The notes beneath the pieces were generated by a model. The model ran no database searches, was not told the DNA's origin, and saw only the letters and a program-made list of their open reading frames with translations. The position numbers and the translations under genes were made by a program. Shown here one piece after another: positions 20,421 to 32,200 of a stretch of 64,000 bases of DNA (position 1 is the stretch's first letter; each line of letters opens with the position of its first letter). The stretch lies in contig CM039505.1 in NCBI GenBank assembly GCA_022432975.1, positions 46,730,544 to 46,794,543 of the forward strand, in the 5' to 3' direction. This stretch comes from Begonia masoniana (Eukaryota; Streptophyta; Magnoliopsida; Cucurbitales; Begoniaceae).

Positions 20421-21601
20421 TCTTTGTTAAGGTTGTGTGGATCAAGAGAGGATTTGTGCCGGTAAAGGGGGTTCGACAGTGAGTTTGATCTTGTTCCCTA
20501 CTGCGGGTCGTATTCATATGTCCTTCTTTGGACTGTGACATACCCCGAACCGCCCCCAACCCTCACTTAATCCACGTTGCATAAATCTTATACATATACA
20601 TATATACATACATATCTTGTTCATGGAAAACATGCGTTAAAACATTTTCTTATGCTTGAGAAACATTCATGATGCATGAACATGAGAGCTTTTAACTCAT
20701 CAAACTATAACAAGGATCATACCAGAGCAGACAACTTCACATTCACTAACAGGTCATCACATGGTATAACTCGCAACATACATAAATCCTTCAAGTGTAG
20801 ACAAGCTCATAATCATAAGGTAAACATTAGACATCTCAACCTAGTACTCCCACGATGTAGGGCTCTATTAGCCGGAAATCTTAATACATTCACTTACCTG
20901 GTCTCCTTAGCACTTGAGCTCCTTTCTCTTCAAACTTCTTCACCTAAACATTTACATTGCAGTAGTTAAAAGAAAATCCTAATAGTTCTAATCTCGAGTT
21001 ATCCTAAGATCTATTAGCTAAAGTCATTCCCGAATCCTTGGTTTGATATACTGTGCAAAATCTGAAATCCAAAATAAAACAAACAGGTTCCACTATCGAT
21101 TAAATCTGAGTTGATTACTTAAAATGTCCAGAATCGATTCGGGTTGACATTACTACTCTCGGATTCTAAAATGTTCTAATACTACTCGGCCATAGATAAA
21201 ATCCGAGTTCAAATGCCGAGCTGAAAACAGAGCTCCAAACACAAACAGATAACTACATTGTCCATTTCATACCTCGGGTGCAGATTCACAAAGGAATGCG
21301 GCTAGAAACCGGTCGTCGGCGAGGAAGACACTGATAGCAGAGAGTAAGGACGTGCGAGAGAAGAAATCACCGGAAGGGTGGTGTCGGCTACAGTGGTTTA
21401 AATGAGGTTTGAATCCTTTTCTTTTTTCTTTAAATACTGGCCTCAATCCTCCATTATTACAACTTTGCCACTCAACCTAGTTTAGATCTAAATGTAATTA
21501 ATTAAGCTTGGCATAAATCCTAAACTACGAAGATTAAATATTTATGACCGTTAATACAGTTAAGAAAATCACTTGGCCGTTGACTCGGGTGTTACAGTAA
21601 G

Positions 21602-21955
21602 TATGTGTACGATGGCTGCACGAACTAGAACCCGGATGAACGTACGTCTGCGTGGGCGAATCGGAAGGTGACGGGTCATATAAAAGGGGTAGTCACAATC
21701 CCACATCGCTTGAGGAAGTATGTGGAAATGAAACATATGTAAAGAGACCTTCCCAAGATAGCAAGACGCGTTTTGGAGCACAATTGACAACGGATCCCAT
21801 AAGAACTCCGCAGTTAAAAGTGCTTCGGCGAGAGTAGTACCAGGTTGGGTGACCGATTGGGAAGTCCTCGCCAAACAAAGCCGTGAGGGGAGGATATTGG
21901 ACTACGGCCTAATCCCAGAGCGGACAATATCTTGCTGGGAAAAGGGGTCGTTATA
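21602..21955 (+). repeat. Cassandra 3' LTR, second part, with 5S-like segment
   Basis: Resumes at tatgtgtacgatggctgc and ends ggggtcgttata; the terminal base pair has mutated from TTACA. The second 5S-like segment is about 21779-21869 and reads gaactccgcagttaaaag, closer to true 5S at that position than the 5' copy. Confidence 0.93.
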
Positions 21956-22600
21956 GAAGTCATCATCGAAATAGCTCTTGATGAATACACAATGGTTTGA
22001 CGATGTTTGGCTGTACCGGTGACTCACCATGAAAGATTCAAACTTCTTGTACCACTGCCGTGGAGGGAGTATAAGCTCTTCTTCAACTTGCACACACATT
22101 ACTCTTTCTCTTTGACTTTGAATCCCATGGGCTACTCCATGTAGATTTCTTCCTCTTAGTCACCATGGAGAAACACAATTTTTACATCAAGTTGTTCGAT
22201 CTCTAAGTTCAAGCGCGCCGTTAAACCAAGAGCAACTCGGATCGAGGACATCTTCACCACCGGTGAGAATATTTCTTCAAAGTTGATTATCTTCTTATGA
22301 CCGTACCCCTTCATAACTAACCGACTTTGTACCTTGGCTGTGCGCTTGCATTTTCGGTCTTCAACCTGTAGACCCATATGTTCTTGAGAGCTTTCTTACC
22401 TTGTGGTAACTTCACCAAGTCATAAGTGTGGTTCTCGTGAAGAGATTGTGTCTCCTCTTCCATGACTTTCAACCACTCTTTCTTCTCATCAAAAGAAATC
22501 GCCTCTTGATAAGTCTCTGGCTCTCCGGCATCTGTGAGCATCACATACTCATATGAAATGTATCTCGTCGAAGGACGTCATTCTCTAGTGGATCTTCTCA
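21956..22600 (-). pseudogene. Copia polyprotein: N-terminal reverse transcriptase
   Basis: Upstream half of the copia reverse transcriptase. It shows KLPQGKKALKNIWVYRLKT (about 22370-22430), LEIEQLDVKIVFLHGD (about 22160-22210), PRQWYKKFESFM near 22050 and HCVFIKSYFDDDF next to the Cassandra insertion. The fingers and palm are intact in wording, but frameshifts near 22150 and 22070 break it. Confidence 0.85.
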
Positions 22601-23600
22601 AAGGAGGTTCGTCTGGCAACTCTTGAATCTCTTCTTGACTTGCTCAGCCGGTTCAACATCATCCGTTGTGGAGACTTTGCCATTTACGAGACCAGTATCA
22701 TGCTCTGGTTCCGCTCCCTCGATCGAAATGTTGTGCAAGTGTATAAATTGGATCCAAATCGATCAGATCATCGCTGTACCTCTCTATCATTTCTGCCTTA
22801 TCAATGTCTTTGATGCCTTGGTCTTCCACGAACACTGCATTTCTGCTTCTGACAAGATTTTTCTGCACCGGATCGTAGAACTTGTAGCCAAACTCATCAA
22901 GACCATAACCGATGAACACACACGGCCTCGTCTTCACATCGAACTTCGACTGCTCGTCTTTCGAAATGTGAACAAAGGCTTTGCGCAAATGACTATAAGA
23001 AACTTCTTTTCTCGACCACATCCTATTTGGAACTTCAAAACCCAACGGGACACTCGACGTGAGATTAAAACATGAACTACTGTACTCAAGGTTTCACCCC
23101 AAAAGGACCTCAGCAATTGTGACCGCGAAAGCAAACATCTCACCCTCTCAACAAGCGTCCTGTTCATTCTCTCAGCCAACCTGTTCAACTAAGAAGTCTT
23201 AGGAGGTGTCTTTTGATGCCGAATACCCTGCGCTCTGCAATACTCATCAAAAGGACAGCAGTACTCACCCCCATTATCTGTCTGGATGCACTTGAGCTTC
23301 ACACTTGTTTCTCTTTCTACACAAGCATGAAACTGCTTGAAGACGTCTAACACTTTATCTTTTGACTTCAACATATAAACCCAAATCTTCCTTGAATGAT
23401 CGTCGATAAAAGTCACAAAGTACAACGCACTACCAAATGTTTTTGTCTTCATTGGACCGCTCACATCGGAGTACACCATGTCGAGTATACACGATTTCCG
23501 TAAGTGAGGAGTTCTCTTGAAGTCAACTTGAGTCTGATTGCATGCCAAACAATAAACACACCGCTTTAGAGCCATTTTTCATACCTGATAGTAGGTTCTT
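22601..23600 (-). pseudogene. Copia integrase
   Basis: The DDE core runs from YSDVSGPM (about 23460) and TDNGGEY (about 23270) to RLAERMNRTLVE (about 23175), covering the three catalytic acidic residues. The C-terminal part follows (FEVPNRMWS near 23035, FIGYG near 22915). Integrase inserts the cDNA into the genome. It is broken by a stop/frame change near 23190 and others near 22934 and 22698. Confidence 0.9.
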
Positions 23601-24211
23601 CTTGGCTAGAATTATTAAACTCTTCTTGCTCATATGACTAAGTCGGTTGTGCCAAAGTTCTATTGTGCCTTCATCGTCTACAAAATTGACTATGGAATCT
23701 GCGATCTTCGCGTGCATCATATACAATGAGGAACATTTTTCTCCACTCGCACATCTCTGTCGTAAACAATAAAGAATTCTTCGGTGGCCGTGGCTACCTT
23801 TTTGCTTGTATCATTCTATTCGATCTTCTTTTCCTTTCCTTTGGCATTCGGATTCTCTAGAAGAAACTTTCGACAAAATCTCTTGATGTGTCCCTTCTTG
23901 CCACAATGATGACACTTAAAGTTGGCGTATTTTCACGACTTGTTTTGACTTCGGTTTCTGTTGCTCAGACCTTTGCTTTGACTTCTTCCTCTATTTTTGG
24001 TGACTAGGACGTCTGATTGTGAAGAAGAACCCGTCGACTTTCTTCTCATCTCCTCGTTTAAAACATTACATTTAACTACATCTATAGCCAAAACACCATA
24101 CGGGGCCGAGTTGTACAGACATTCTGAATGTCTCCCACGAGTCCGGTAAAGTTCCAAGAAGCATCAACCTCTAAAACGCTTCATCAAACTTGATCTTTAT
24201 TCCAGCTAACT
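23601..24211 (-). pseudogene. Copia gag zinc knuckle to integrase HHCC, protease deleted
   Basis: The minus strand reads gag C-terminal sequence with a zinc knuckle (CHHCGKKGHIKRFC, about 23870-23915). It then passes almost directly into the integrase zinc-binding region (LWHNRLSHMSKKS, about 23640). The aspartic-protease core normally between them is missing, so an internal deletion near 23740 removed it. The gag part is interrupted at 24211 by solo LTR A2. Confidence 0.85.
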
Positions 24212-27200
24212 TGTAACACCCGACATTTTTTCCCTTGTAATTATTCCCCCGTATTATTTAGCGGGATGAATTTTTATATATAATCTGATGTATGTTTTAA
24301 TGAATTGTCGGAGAGTTTAATGGAAAAACCAAGTTGAAGAATTTATTTAACAAATTTAGTCAAGAACCAATGGAAGGATAAATTGGGAAGGAATTAAGGT
24401 TGGTGGGAGAAAGCCAATGGATGATTGACACTTGGCAACTTGTTGAAGAAGCCATGTTCTTCCTCCTACGTGAAATCTTTATTTCACTTCTCTGCTTCCT
24501 CCCTTCCTTCTCTCTATTCTTCTCGTCCAGGCGACTGAAACAAAGTTCCCCATTTTGTTTCTCCTGCATTCTTCTATTTTCTTCAGTGAAGGTTCACAAA
24601 CTACTGAAACCGAGATGATCAAGAACATCAACTCTACAGCAAACAGGTAAGTTCATATCCGTAGGTTGGCCCTTAAGGCCTTACATCGCGGAGGTACTAA
24701 GTTTTTCAGTTTTGTCGGGTTGTCTGGGTAGAAAGGTTATAGTTCATGTTCTGAGTTGTTTATGTTCTGCTTCATAAAGTATTCTATTATGTTATTTCTG
24801 TCGTCTGCTATTGTAAGTTCAGGCATAGTAAATGCTCATGCATACACGTTTTTCCCGAAAGTTCATGCAAAACAATGTTTTCTGTACACGGTTTTGAAGT
24901 TAAGAAAGATAAAATAGAATCTGAATGTAATGTATTGGTTAAGTGTGGGAAGGAGACTGGCCCTCTGGTTTTATCCCTCCCTGGGATTCTGAAAAATTGT
25001 CCTTGCCAAGGACCCTCTGATTTTATCTCTCCCTGGGATTCTGAAAAACTACTGAATGTCTGAATGTGCCTGAAAGTGCACCTACTGTTCGCCAGTTCCC
25101 CTATAAGCCCCACTTATACCCCTCTGCCACTGAAACGTAATGTTTTGTACTGTCACTGTATTTCTGAAAGTTCATGCATAGCATTTTGCATCACTGCATA
25201 TTTATTATGTTCTTACTGAGTTTTAGACTCATAGGTGAACTCTCTGATATAGGTACTGAACCTGAAAATGGGGACTTTGTGCCTCAGTCTGATGACTAGG
25301 TGGCTGGTGGCTCGAGCTCTCAGGAGTGGCTGCTGCAGTCAGACATATTTCTGTCCCGAGGTTTAAGTTTTTAAAGTGATGTACAAGTCTGTGAAACTTT
25401 ACTGAGATTCTGCTATTTTGTTTTTAAAACTTCAGCTGTCGTTCTGTGTTTGTTTTAAAAACTTCTGTTTTGGGAAATTCTGTAATTATATGTTAAGTTC
25501 TGTACTGTCTAGAAGATTTTGAAACAATGTATAGATTCTGTGTCAATGTTTAAAACCGCTGTATTTGACAGTTAAGTTTATATCCTAAAGTATTCTGGAA
25601 TTGTTTGGGATATTTTCTGTTAATCTGTGCATGGATGATTTCTGGTTTTGGAACTATTCATGCAATTTGTTTCTTTAAATCTGTCAATTGTAAAGTATGT
25701 TTTACAATCTTGTTTAGAATCGGGTATTGAAAGTCTGCAATTTTCATGCCTTCTGTTGTGCTGTATTTGACAGTTGAATCATGTTCTGAAGTATTCTGAA
25801 ATAGTTTGGAATATTTTCTGCTAGTCTATGCATGGATGGTCTCTGGTTTTTGAACTATCTATGCAATGTGATTATTCTTAGGTTTCTGTTATGCCTTCTG
25901 TTGTGCTCGAGAACCATGTTTTGAAGTGGTTTGAGAATCTGAGACATTTTTGTCTTCTGTTTTTATGCTCTCTGTCTGTGTTATCTTGTAAATTTTTCCT
26001 TATAATTTACATCCACCGGTTACTGTTCATTTTTGCCTACCTCCACCGGTCACTGTTCATTTTTGCCTACGTCAACCGGTCACTGTTCATTTTGCCTACA
26101 TCCACCGGTCACTGTTCATTTCTGCCTACGTCCACCGGTCACTGTTCATTTTTGCCTACGTCCACCGGTCACTGTTCATTTTTGCCTACATCCACCGGTC
26201 ACTGTTCATTTTTGCCTACATCCACCGGTCACTGTTCATTTTTGCCTACATCCACCGGTCACTGTTCATTTTTGCCTACATCCACCGGTCACTGTTCATT
26301 TTTGCCTACATCCACCGGTCACTGTTCATTTTTGCCTACATCCACCGGTCACTGTTCATTTTTGCCTACATCCACCGGTCACTGTTCATTTTTGCCTACA
26401 TCCACCGGTCACTGTTCATTTTTGCCTACATCCACCGGTCACTGTTCATTTTTGCCTACATCCACCGGTCACTGTTCATTTTTGCCTACATCCACCGGTC
26501 ACTGTTCATTTTTGCCTACATCCACCGGTCACTGTTCATTTTTGCCTACATCCACCGGTCACTGTTCATTTTTGCCTACATCCACCGGTCACTGTTCATT
26601 TTTGCCTACATCCACCGGTCACTGTTCATTTTTGCCTACATCCACCGGTCACTGTTCATTTTTGCCTACATCCACCGGTCACTGTTCATTTTTGCCTACA
26701 TCCACCGGTCACTGTTCATTTTTGCCTACATCCACCGGTCACTGTTCATTTTTGCCTACATCCACCGGTCACTGTTCATTTTTGCCTACATCCACCGGTC
26801 ACTGTTCATTTTTGCTTACGTCCACCGGTCACTGTTCATTTTGCCTACATCCACCTGTCACTGTTCATTTTTGCCTACATCCACCAGTCACTGTTCATTT
26901 CTGCCTACGTCCACCGGTCACTGTTCATTTTCCCTACATCCACCGGTCACTGTTCATTTTTGCCTACATCCACCGGTCACTGTTCATTTTTGCCTACATC
27001 CACCGGTCACTGTTCATTTTTGCCTACATCCACCGGTCACAGTTCATTTCTGCCTACGTCCACCGGTCACTGTTCATTTCTGCCTACGTCCACCGATCAC
27101 TGTTCATTTTTGCCTACATCCACCGCTGACCGTAGTCTATTACCTTTTAAGTTTTATCCACCGCTGACCGGAGTCCACTACTCTTTAAGATATATCCACC

Positions 27201-27651
27201 GCTGCCCGTAGTTTGCTACCTTTAAAACTACATCTTCCGCCCGTTATATTTTTTGCCTAATTTGGCTACATCCCCCGCCCGGTTTATTTACTTTTCGGCC
27301 CGATTTATTTATATATTCTGTTCACGTCTTCCGCCTATATCTTCCAAGTTTTAATTTACTTCTGTCTCTCTGTTTTCTTTAGTCTATTATTCCTGTGGTT
27401 TAAAAATAAACGTGTCTTCTGATTCTGTTTTAAGTATTTTGTAATTCATCCTGCAGTTTGGTTTTAACTGTTTTCTTTCCCGTTATGATTCCTACTCCAA
27501 AGAACACTCTCCCTCTCTGTCAATGTTTTAAAAGCATAATGTTCTATTCCCTGATAAAAAAAATAAAATATATAATAGTCTCGTTTTCTGTAAAATGTCC
27601 GGAGTGATGGCGCCTCAGACCCCGATCGGGTTCTGGGTTTGGGCTGTCACA
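24212..27651 (+). mobile_element. Solo LTR A2 (gypsy family A), TSD taact
   Basis: 3440 bp from tgtaacacccgac to gggctgtcaca, flanked by the perfect duplication taact (24207-24211 and 27652-27656). Copia gag reading resumes on both sides, confirming a clean insertion. It has the same block order as LTR A1, with the minisatellite at the corresponding place but built from a different unit. Confidence 0.96.
26010..27125 (+). repeat. 30-bp minisatellite inside LTR A2
   Basis: About 37 copies of a 30-bp unit with core CCACCGGTCACTGTTCA followed by a T-rich spacer and gcctacat. More than twenty consecutive copies (about 26190-26810) are identical; flanking copies are degenerate, with gcctacgtc variants. 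Because 30 is a multiple of three, every frame without a stop stays open and gives spurious long frames of about 400 codons. Confidence 0.97.
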
Positions 27652-27776
27652 TAACTGATTGATAATTCCATGAAATATATTCAAGTGATCGGTCATTGCT
27701 TTTTCATTCTGATACTTCAACCCTAGAAACTGTTTAATTAAATATAACTTGTTATTGCCGGTCTTCCAAGCGTACA
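27652..27776 (-). pseudogene. Copia gag fragment
   Basis: The minus strand reads MYAWKTGNNKLYLIKQFLG then MTDHLNIFHGIINQL, a typical copia gag (UBN2-like) segment. It joins in frame across LTR A2 to the gag sequence ending at 24211. It is cut at 27776 by element B. The N-terminal gag and 5' LTR are not seen anywhere in the window and should lie beyond element B. Confidence 0.88.
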
Positions 27777-29088
27777 TGTAACACCCGGATTTACGGGATT
27801 TTGTAAATAAATAATATAATGGTATTTTTGTAATTATGTCAAATCAAGTCTATTTTGTGAAAAGAAAGCATTAGTATGATCCTAATGATTTATAAGGATT
27901 TTAAGAAAATTTTGAGAATTTTAGGAGTTAAACGCTAATTATACGAGAATTACATTTCTCGTAATATAAAGGATGTTTTAGTAAAAATAGTAAACAAGGT
28001 CCGATTTGTGAACGGACAGTTTTAAAAGAACCCTTGTAATGAGTTGGAGTCATTGGTGAATTAAGGAAATTTGGAGAAGCCAAATCGTTAGTTAATTAAC
28101 GAAACGAAGAACGAAACAAATAGAAATCATAGGAAGGGCAAAATAGTAATTTGCAAAGTCAAAATTTTAATTAAAAACATAATTCTTCTTCTTCTCCATC
28201 ACTCCACGCCTTTCTCCTCTGCGATTTTTTTCTTCTCCAGTGATTCCCTCACGATTCTCTCCTCTCCAACGACGATCCGTTCTCCGTTCGTCGTCCGTTC
28301 TTCGTGTTTTCTTCTCCTCTCGCAACCCTAGGTATGAATCTATGGTTTTAGGGCATTGTAATTTGGTTTTCGCGAGGTTCGATAGTTAGGGTTTTGTTAA
28401 AAACGTAGTTTAGAGTTAGAAATCGATAGGTTTGTTATATTGGTGAGTATATTGAACGTATTAAACGTTATTGGACGAAATCTAGAATGTATACGGCGTT
28501 TAGGGTGAAAAATTAGATATTTGAGATTTGGGAAATTTCTGTCAATGGAGTTTAGAAGTTCACGAGCATGAATTGCTCGATAAAATGTCTCAAAGAGTTA
28601 AGTTAGAATTTTAGGAAATTTTCCTTAGTTAAGGTTTCGTTAAATTTGGACGTTTAACGGTTTAAATCTCGTTTTAACGACAACTGTTGTGTTTTGCCTC
28701 AGACAAACGACGCTCGTGGACGGAGCTCAAAGTTCAGCGCGCACGAGGTAAGTTCTCGTGACTTACTTGGCCGATAGGCCTACACCGTATGTCGATGTTG
28801 TGTCGAGGACCTTTGGAGAATTTTTAGTTTATATGCTTTGGGCGGGTAGATAGGGTTAGTTCTTTTATAGGTTATGCTTTTTATGGTCTCGATGGTATGT
28901 ATGATGTTTGTTTATTTGATGTCTATAACTGTTCATGCATCACGTATTTTAAAATAGCATGAAAACGGATTTCTGCACATGTTTAAGAAAATGAAATGAA
29001 TGAACGTAATGAATCTATGTAATCTGTATCTGGTTACGAGAGGTGGGGCTCAGTCACGGCTGTTATGGATGCAAGCATGCACCCCCCT

Positions 29089-29114
29089 CCCCCCCCCCCC
29101 CCCCCCCCCCCCCC
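29089..29114. repeat. Homopolymer of 26 C
   Basis: An uninterrupted C run preceded by acccccct. Exact length is unreliable in any sequencing method. The corresponding part of the 3' LTR is missing, so it cannot be compared. Confidence 0.9.
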
Positions 29115-29835
29115 GTTAGGTGAAGAGGGCAGTTCGACCGCGGGATGTGTCCTCTCCATCTAATAGGCTAAGACCTCGGTGACATTCTGTCTGCGACGTA
29201 ATGATAAGAAAATGTTGCATGATTTCTGAAACTCATACGCACAGCATGCATTTACATTTACGAAACTTACTGAGCCTTTATCTCATAGTGTGTCTGTATG
29301 GTGTGGGTGACATTGAAGCAGGTGAAGACGATGTTCCTCCACCCGATGTACATGATGGTTGAAGAAGAACTGCTGCGGTGGTGTGCATGGGCAGTCGACG
29401 TGTTTTTTGACCCGTGGGGGGTAACGGTTAGGTACTTTTAGGGTTTTTGGGCGAATTGGGTCGGTTGTGAATTATTGTATAGTTAGAAACATTTTAGGAT
29501 GTTTGGTTCTGGATAGTGAATAGATTATGTTTTGAGTTTTTTTAAACGTTTTGGAAATGTATTTTGTAAATGTTTGGTATTAAGGAAATGTTCAGTTTTT
29601 AAACATATCCACGCGGTTTGTTTTTATGAAACTAGGTTATGTTTTGTTAAACGTGTTTTGAGTCGTTGTTTTGGATGAGATTTTGAGTGAAATTATGTTG
29701 GAATGTATGGTTGAGATATAGGTGAAATTTTGTTAAAGAAATTGTGAAAAGTGTGTTAGGAGTATTGGTGTGCAGGAGAAGAAAAAGGGAATGAAAGATG
29801 AGCGCCTATCCTCTGGAAAATCCAGAGGACATGGT

Positions 29836-29975
29836 GATCGATCGCCCAAGGTTGGGGATCGATCGCCCCTCTTTGGTCGCACCGCGATCACAGATCGCCG
29901 GGTGAGGCGATCGCTGACAAAACAAGCGATCGCTGATGGGCGATCGATCACCCGTTTTGGGCGATCGATCGCCCA
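29836..29975. repeat. Cluster of GATCGATCGCCC-type words in LTR B
   Basis: Five or more copies of gatcgatcgccc or near variants on both strands within about 140 bp, many overlapping as palindromes around cgatcg. Confidence 0.8.
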
Positions 29976-30236
29976 TACATTTTCAAGGGGAATTTCCCCT
30001 TTTGCCCTGTTGTTGGCCGATTGCTTTAATTGATTGTTTTTAATAGTTTTAAATTGTTTTATAAATTGTTTTAAGGTTTGTTTTAAATGGTTTTCTAAAC
30101 GACTATAACGATTTCGGTTCCAATTCCGATTTTTAAAGTTTAATTTCCGTTTGAATGTTAGGTTAAAGTTTAAGTATATATATAAAAGAAAATAATACAG
30201 TAAAAATTGGGTACAATATTAGGGTCGCTACAGTTA

Positions 30237-30249
30237 TGGTATCAGAGCC
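30237..30249 (+). other. Element B primer-binding site (tRNA-Met)
   Basis: TGGTATCAGAGCC, four bases after the LTR end. Confidence 0.93.
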
Positions 30250-30290
30250 CCTGGGTTTTAAAAACGGTTCTGTAGACTGCTTGACTGCGC

Positions 30291-31072
30291 ATGCCACTAC
30301 GCGAACGTCCTTCTTCAACTGTAAGTACGTTCTATTTTATTTCTTTGTCTCTGTTTCTTAGGGCTTGTGAGTTGGAATTTCAGGGATCGTGGAGCAGGTA
30401 TTTGCCACTGATCGAGTTCTCGTACAACAACAGCTTCCAGGCTACCATCGGTATGGCTCCGTACGAAGCTTTATATGGTCGAAAATGTAGATCTCCATTG
30501 TATTGGGACGAGGTTGGTGAAGCCAGTATTGTTGGTCCCAAGATTCTACAGCAAACGGCAGAGAAGATTACCATTATTAGACAGCGTATCGAGATAGCTC
30601 AGAGTCAACAGAAGAACTATGCTGACACGAGACGGAGGGAACTGGAATTCGAAGAAGGTGATGAGGTTTACTTGAAAGTTTCTCCGTTTAAAGGTGTGAT
30701 GCGATTCGGAAGGAGGGGCAAGTGAAACCCTCGTTATGTGGGGCCCTTCCCTATTTTGAAGAAGATCGGGAAGATGGCTTATCGACTGCAGCTTCCGGCT
30801 TCAATGGAATGCATCCACGACGTGTTTCATGTGTCTATGCTTCGGAAGTGTTTTCGCGATCCATCGCATATTGTGGAGGCAAGAGAGATCGAGGTACAGC
30901 CTACCTTGACTTACGAGGAGAAGATGGTACGTATTTTGGAGTCTTCCATCAAAGTTTTGCGCAACAAAGAGATTCCACTAGTTAAAGTCCTATGGCGGAA
31001 CCACGAGGTTGAAGAAGCGACTTGGAAGCGTCAGCAAGATATGATGGCTAGGAATCCCGAGTTGTTCGTGTA
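30291..31072 (+). pseudogene. Element B: internally deleted, integrase C-terminus only
   Basis: After an ATG and a short leader (30291-30358), which includes a gtaagtacg donor-like word, the sequence jumps straight into the end of integrase. From about 30360 it reads CELEFQGSWSRYLPL, MAPYEALYGRKCRSPLYWD, VSPFKGVMRFG and FHVSMLRKCF, and it ends NHEVEEATWKRQQDMMARNP. A stop lies at 30723-30725. gag, protease, reverse transcriptase, RNase H and the integrase core are all absent, so element B is a large-deletion derivative that depended on other elements. The C-terminal tail resembles the chromodomain-type end of Tekay/Del elements. Confidence 0.88.
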
Positions 31073-31113
31073 ATCAAATTTTGAGGACAAAATTTTAAAT
31101 AAGGTGGATGGAA

Positions 31114-32200
31114 TGTAACACCCGGATTTACGGAATTTTGTAAATAAATAATATAATGGTATTTTTGTAATTATGTCAAATCAAGTCTATTTTGCGAAAA
31201 GAAAGCATTAGTATGACCCTAATGATTTATAAGGATTTTAAGAAAATTTCGAAAATTTTAGGAGTTAAACGCTAATTATACGAGAATTACATTTCTCGTA
31301 ATATAAAGGATGTTTTAGTAAAAATAGTAAACAAGGTCCGATTTGCGAACGGACAGTTTTAAAAGAACCCTGGTAATGAGTTGGAGTCATTGGTGAATTA
31401 AGAAAATTTGGATAAGCCAAATCGTTAGTTAATTAATGAAACGAAGGATGAAACAAATAGAAAATCAAAGGAAGGGCAAAATGGTAATTTGCAAAGTCAA
31501 AATTTTAATTAAAGACATATTTCTTCTTCTTCTCCAGCACTCCACGCCTTTCTCCTCTGCGATTTTTTTCTTCTCTGGCGATTCCCTCACGGTTCTCTCC
31601 TCTCCAACGACGATCCGTCCTCCATTCGTTGTCCGTTCTTCGTGTTTTCTCCTCCTCTCGCAACCCTAAGTATGAATCTATATTTTTAGGGCGTTGTAAT
31701 TCGGTTTTCGCGAGGTTCGATAGTTAGAATTTTGTTAAAAACGTAGTTTAGAGTTAGAAATCGATATGTTTGTTATATTGGTGAGTATATTAAACGTATT
31801 AAACATTATTGGACGAAATCTTGAATGTATACGACGTTTAGGGTGAAAAATCAGATATTTGAGATTTGGGAAATTTCCGTCAATGGAGTTTAGAAGTTCA
31901 CGAGCATGAATTGCTTGATAAAATGTCTCAAAGAGTTAAGTTAGAATTTTAGGAAAATTTCCTTAGTTAAGGTTTCGTTAAATTTGGACGTTTAACGGTT
32001 TAAATCTCGTTTTAACGACAACTGTTGTGTTTTGCCTCAGACAAACGACGCTCGTGGACGGAGCTCGAAGTTCAACGCGCAAGAGGTAAGTTCTCGTAAT
32101 TTACTTGGCCGAGAGGCCTACACCGTATCTCGATGTTACGTCGAGGACCTTTGGAGAATTTTTAGTTTATATGCTTTGGGCGGGTAGATATGGTTAGTTC
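31114..32200 (+). mobile_element. 3' LTR of element B, truncated by element C
   Basis: Begins tgtaacacccggattta after a purine tract (aaggtggatggaa, 31101-31113). It matches 27777-28863 with scattered differences, then stops where element C begins at 32201. The remaining 1.37 kb is not recovered before or after the assembly gap. Confidence 0.93.

Larger units (their letters stand above)
18967..21596 (-). mobile_element. Solo LTR of a family-C-like gypsy element, TSD gtaag
   Basis: 2630 bp from tgtgacgaccc to gggtgttaca (minus-strand TGTAACACCC start), with perfect duplication gtaag at 18962-18966 and 21597-21601. It shares blocks with element C LTRs (32201-34592 and from 47313): the gattaagagaggatttgtgccgg type block, the 'aaggtttaaactataagcc' block and the lettering around its cattcacttacctgg module. 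It differs enough to be a separate subfamily. No internal sequence remains. Confidence 0.93.
18497..21955 (+). mobile_element. Cassandra-type TRIM, TSD gaagt
   Basis: A complete small element with two LTRs of about 377 bp, a Met-tRNA primer-binding site, an interior of only about 70 bp, a polypurine tract and no coding capacity. It is flanked by the perfect duplication gaagt (18492-18496 and 21956-21960), and the copia frame resumes across it. Each LTR holds a 5S rRNA-like segment, the hallmark of the Cassandra family of plant TRIMs. The 3' LTR is split by a solo gypsy LTR (18967-21596). Having no proteins, it would have been mobilised by an autonomous LTR element. Confidence 0.95.
27777..30232 (+). 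mobile_element. 5' LTR of gypsy element B
   Basis: 2456 bp from tgtaacacccggattta to gggtcgctaca, followed four bases later by a primer-binding site. gtaca (27772-27776) is the candidate target duplication; its partner is not visible. The LTR contains an aggtaagttc...ggcc...cctaca module near 28747, a 26-base C run, and a cluster of GATCGATCGCCC words. Confidence 0.95.

Noticed and set aside
26010..27125. CRISPR-like array
   Set aside because: No unique spacers alternate with the repeats, and the context is a plant retrotransposon LTR.
25891..27211. Open frames of about 400 codons in LTR A2
   Set aside because: They are translations of the 30-bp minisatellite in different frames.
29733..30033. 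Small proteins on both strands at the GATCGATCGCCC cluster
   Set aside because: Open only because of the repeated palindromic words in LTR B; nothing matches a known domain.
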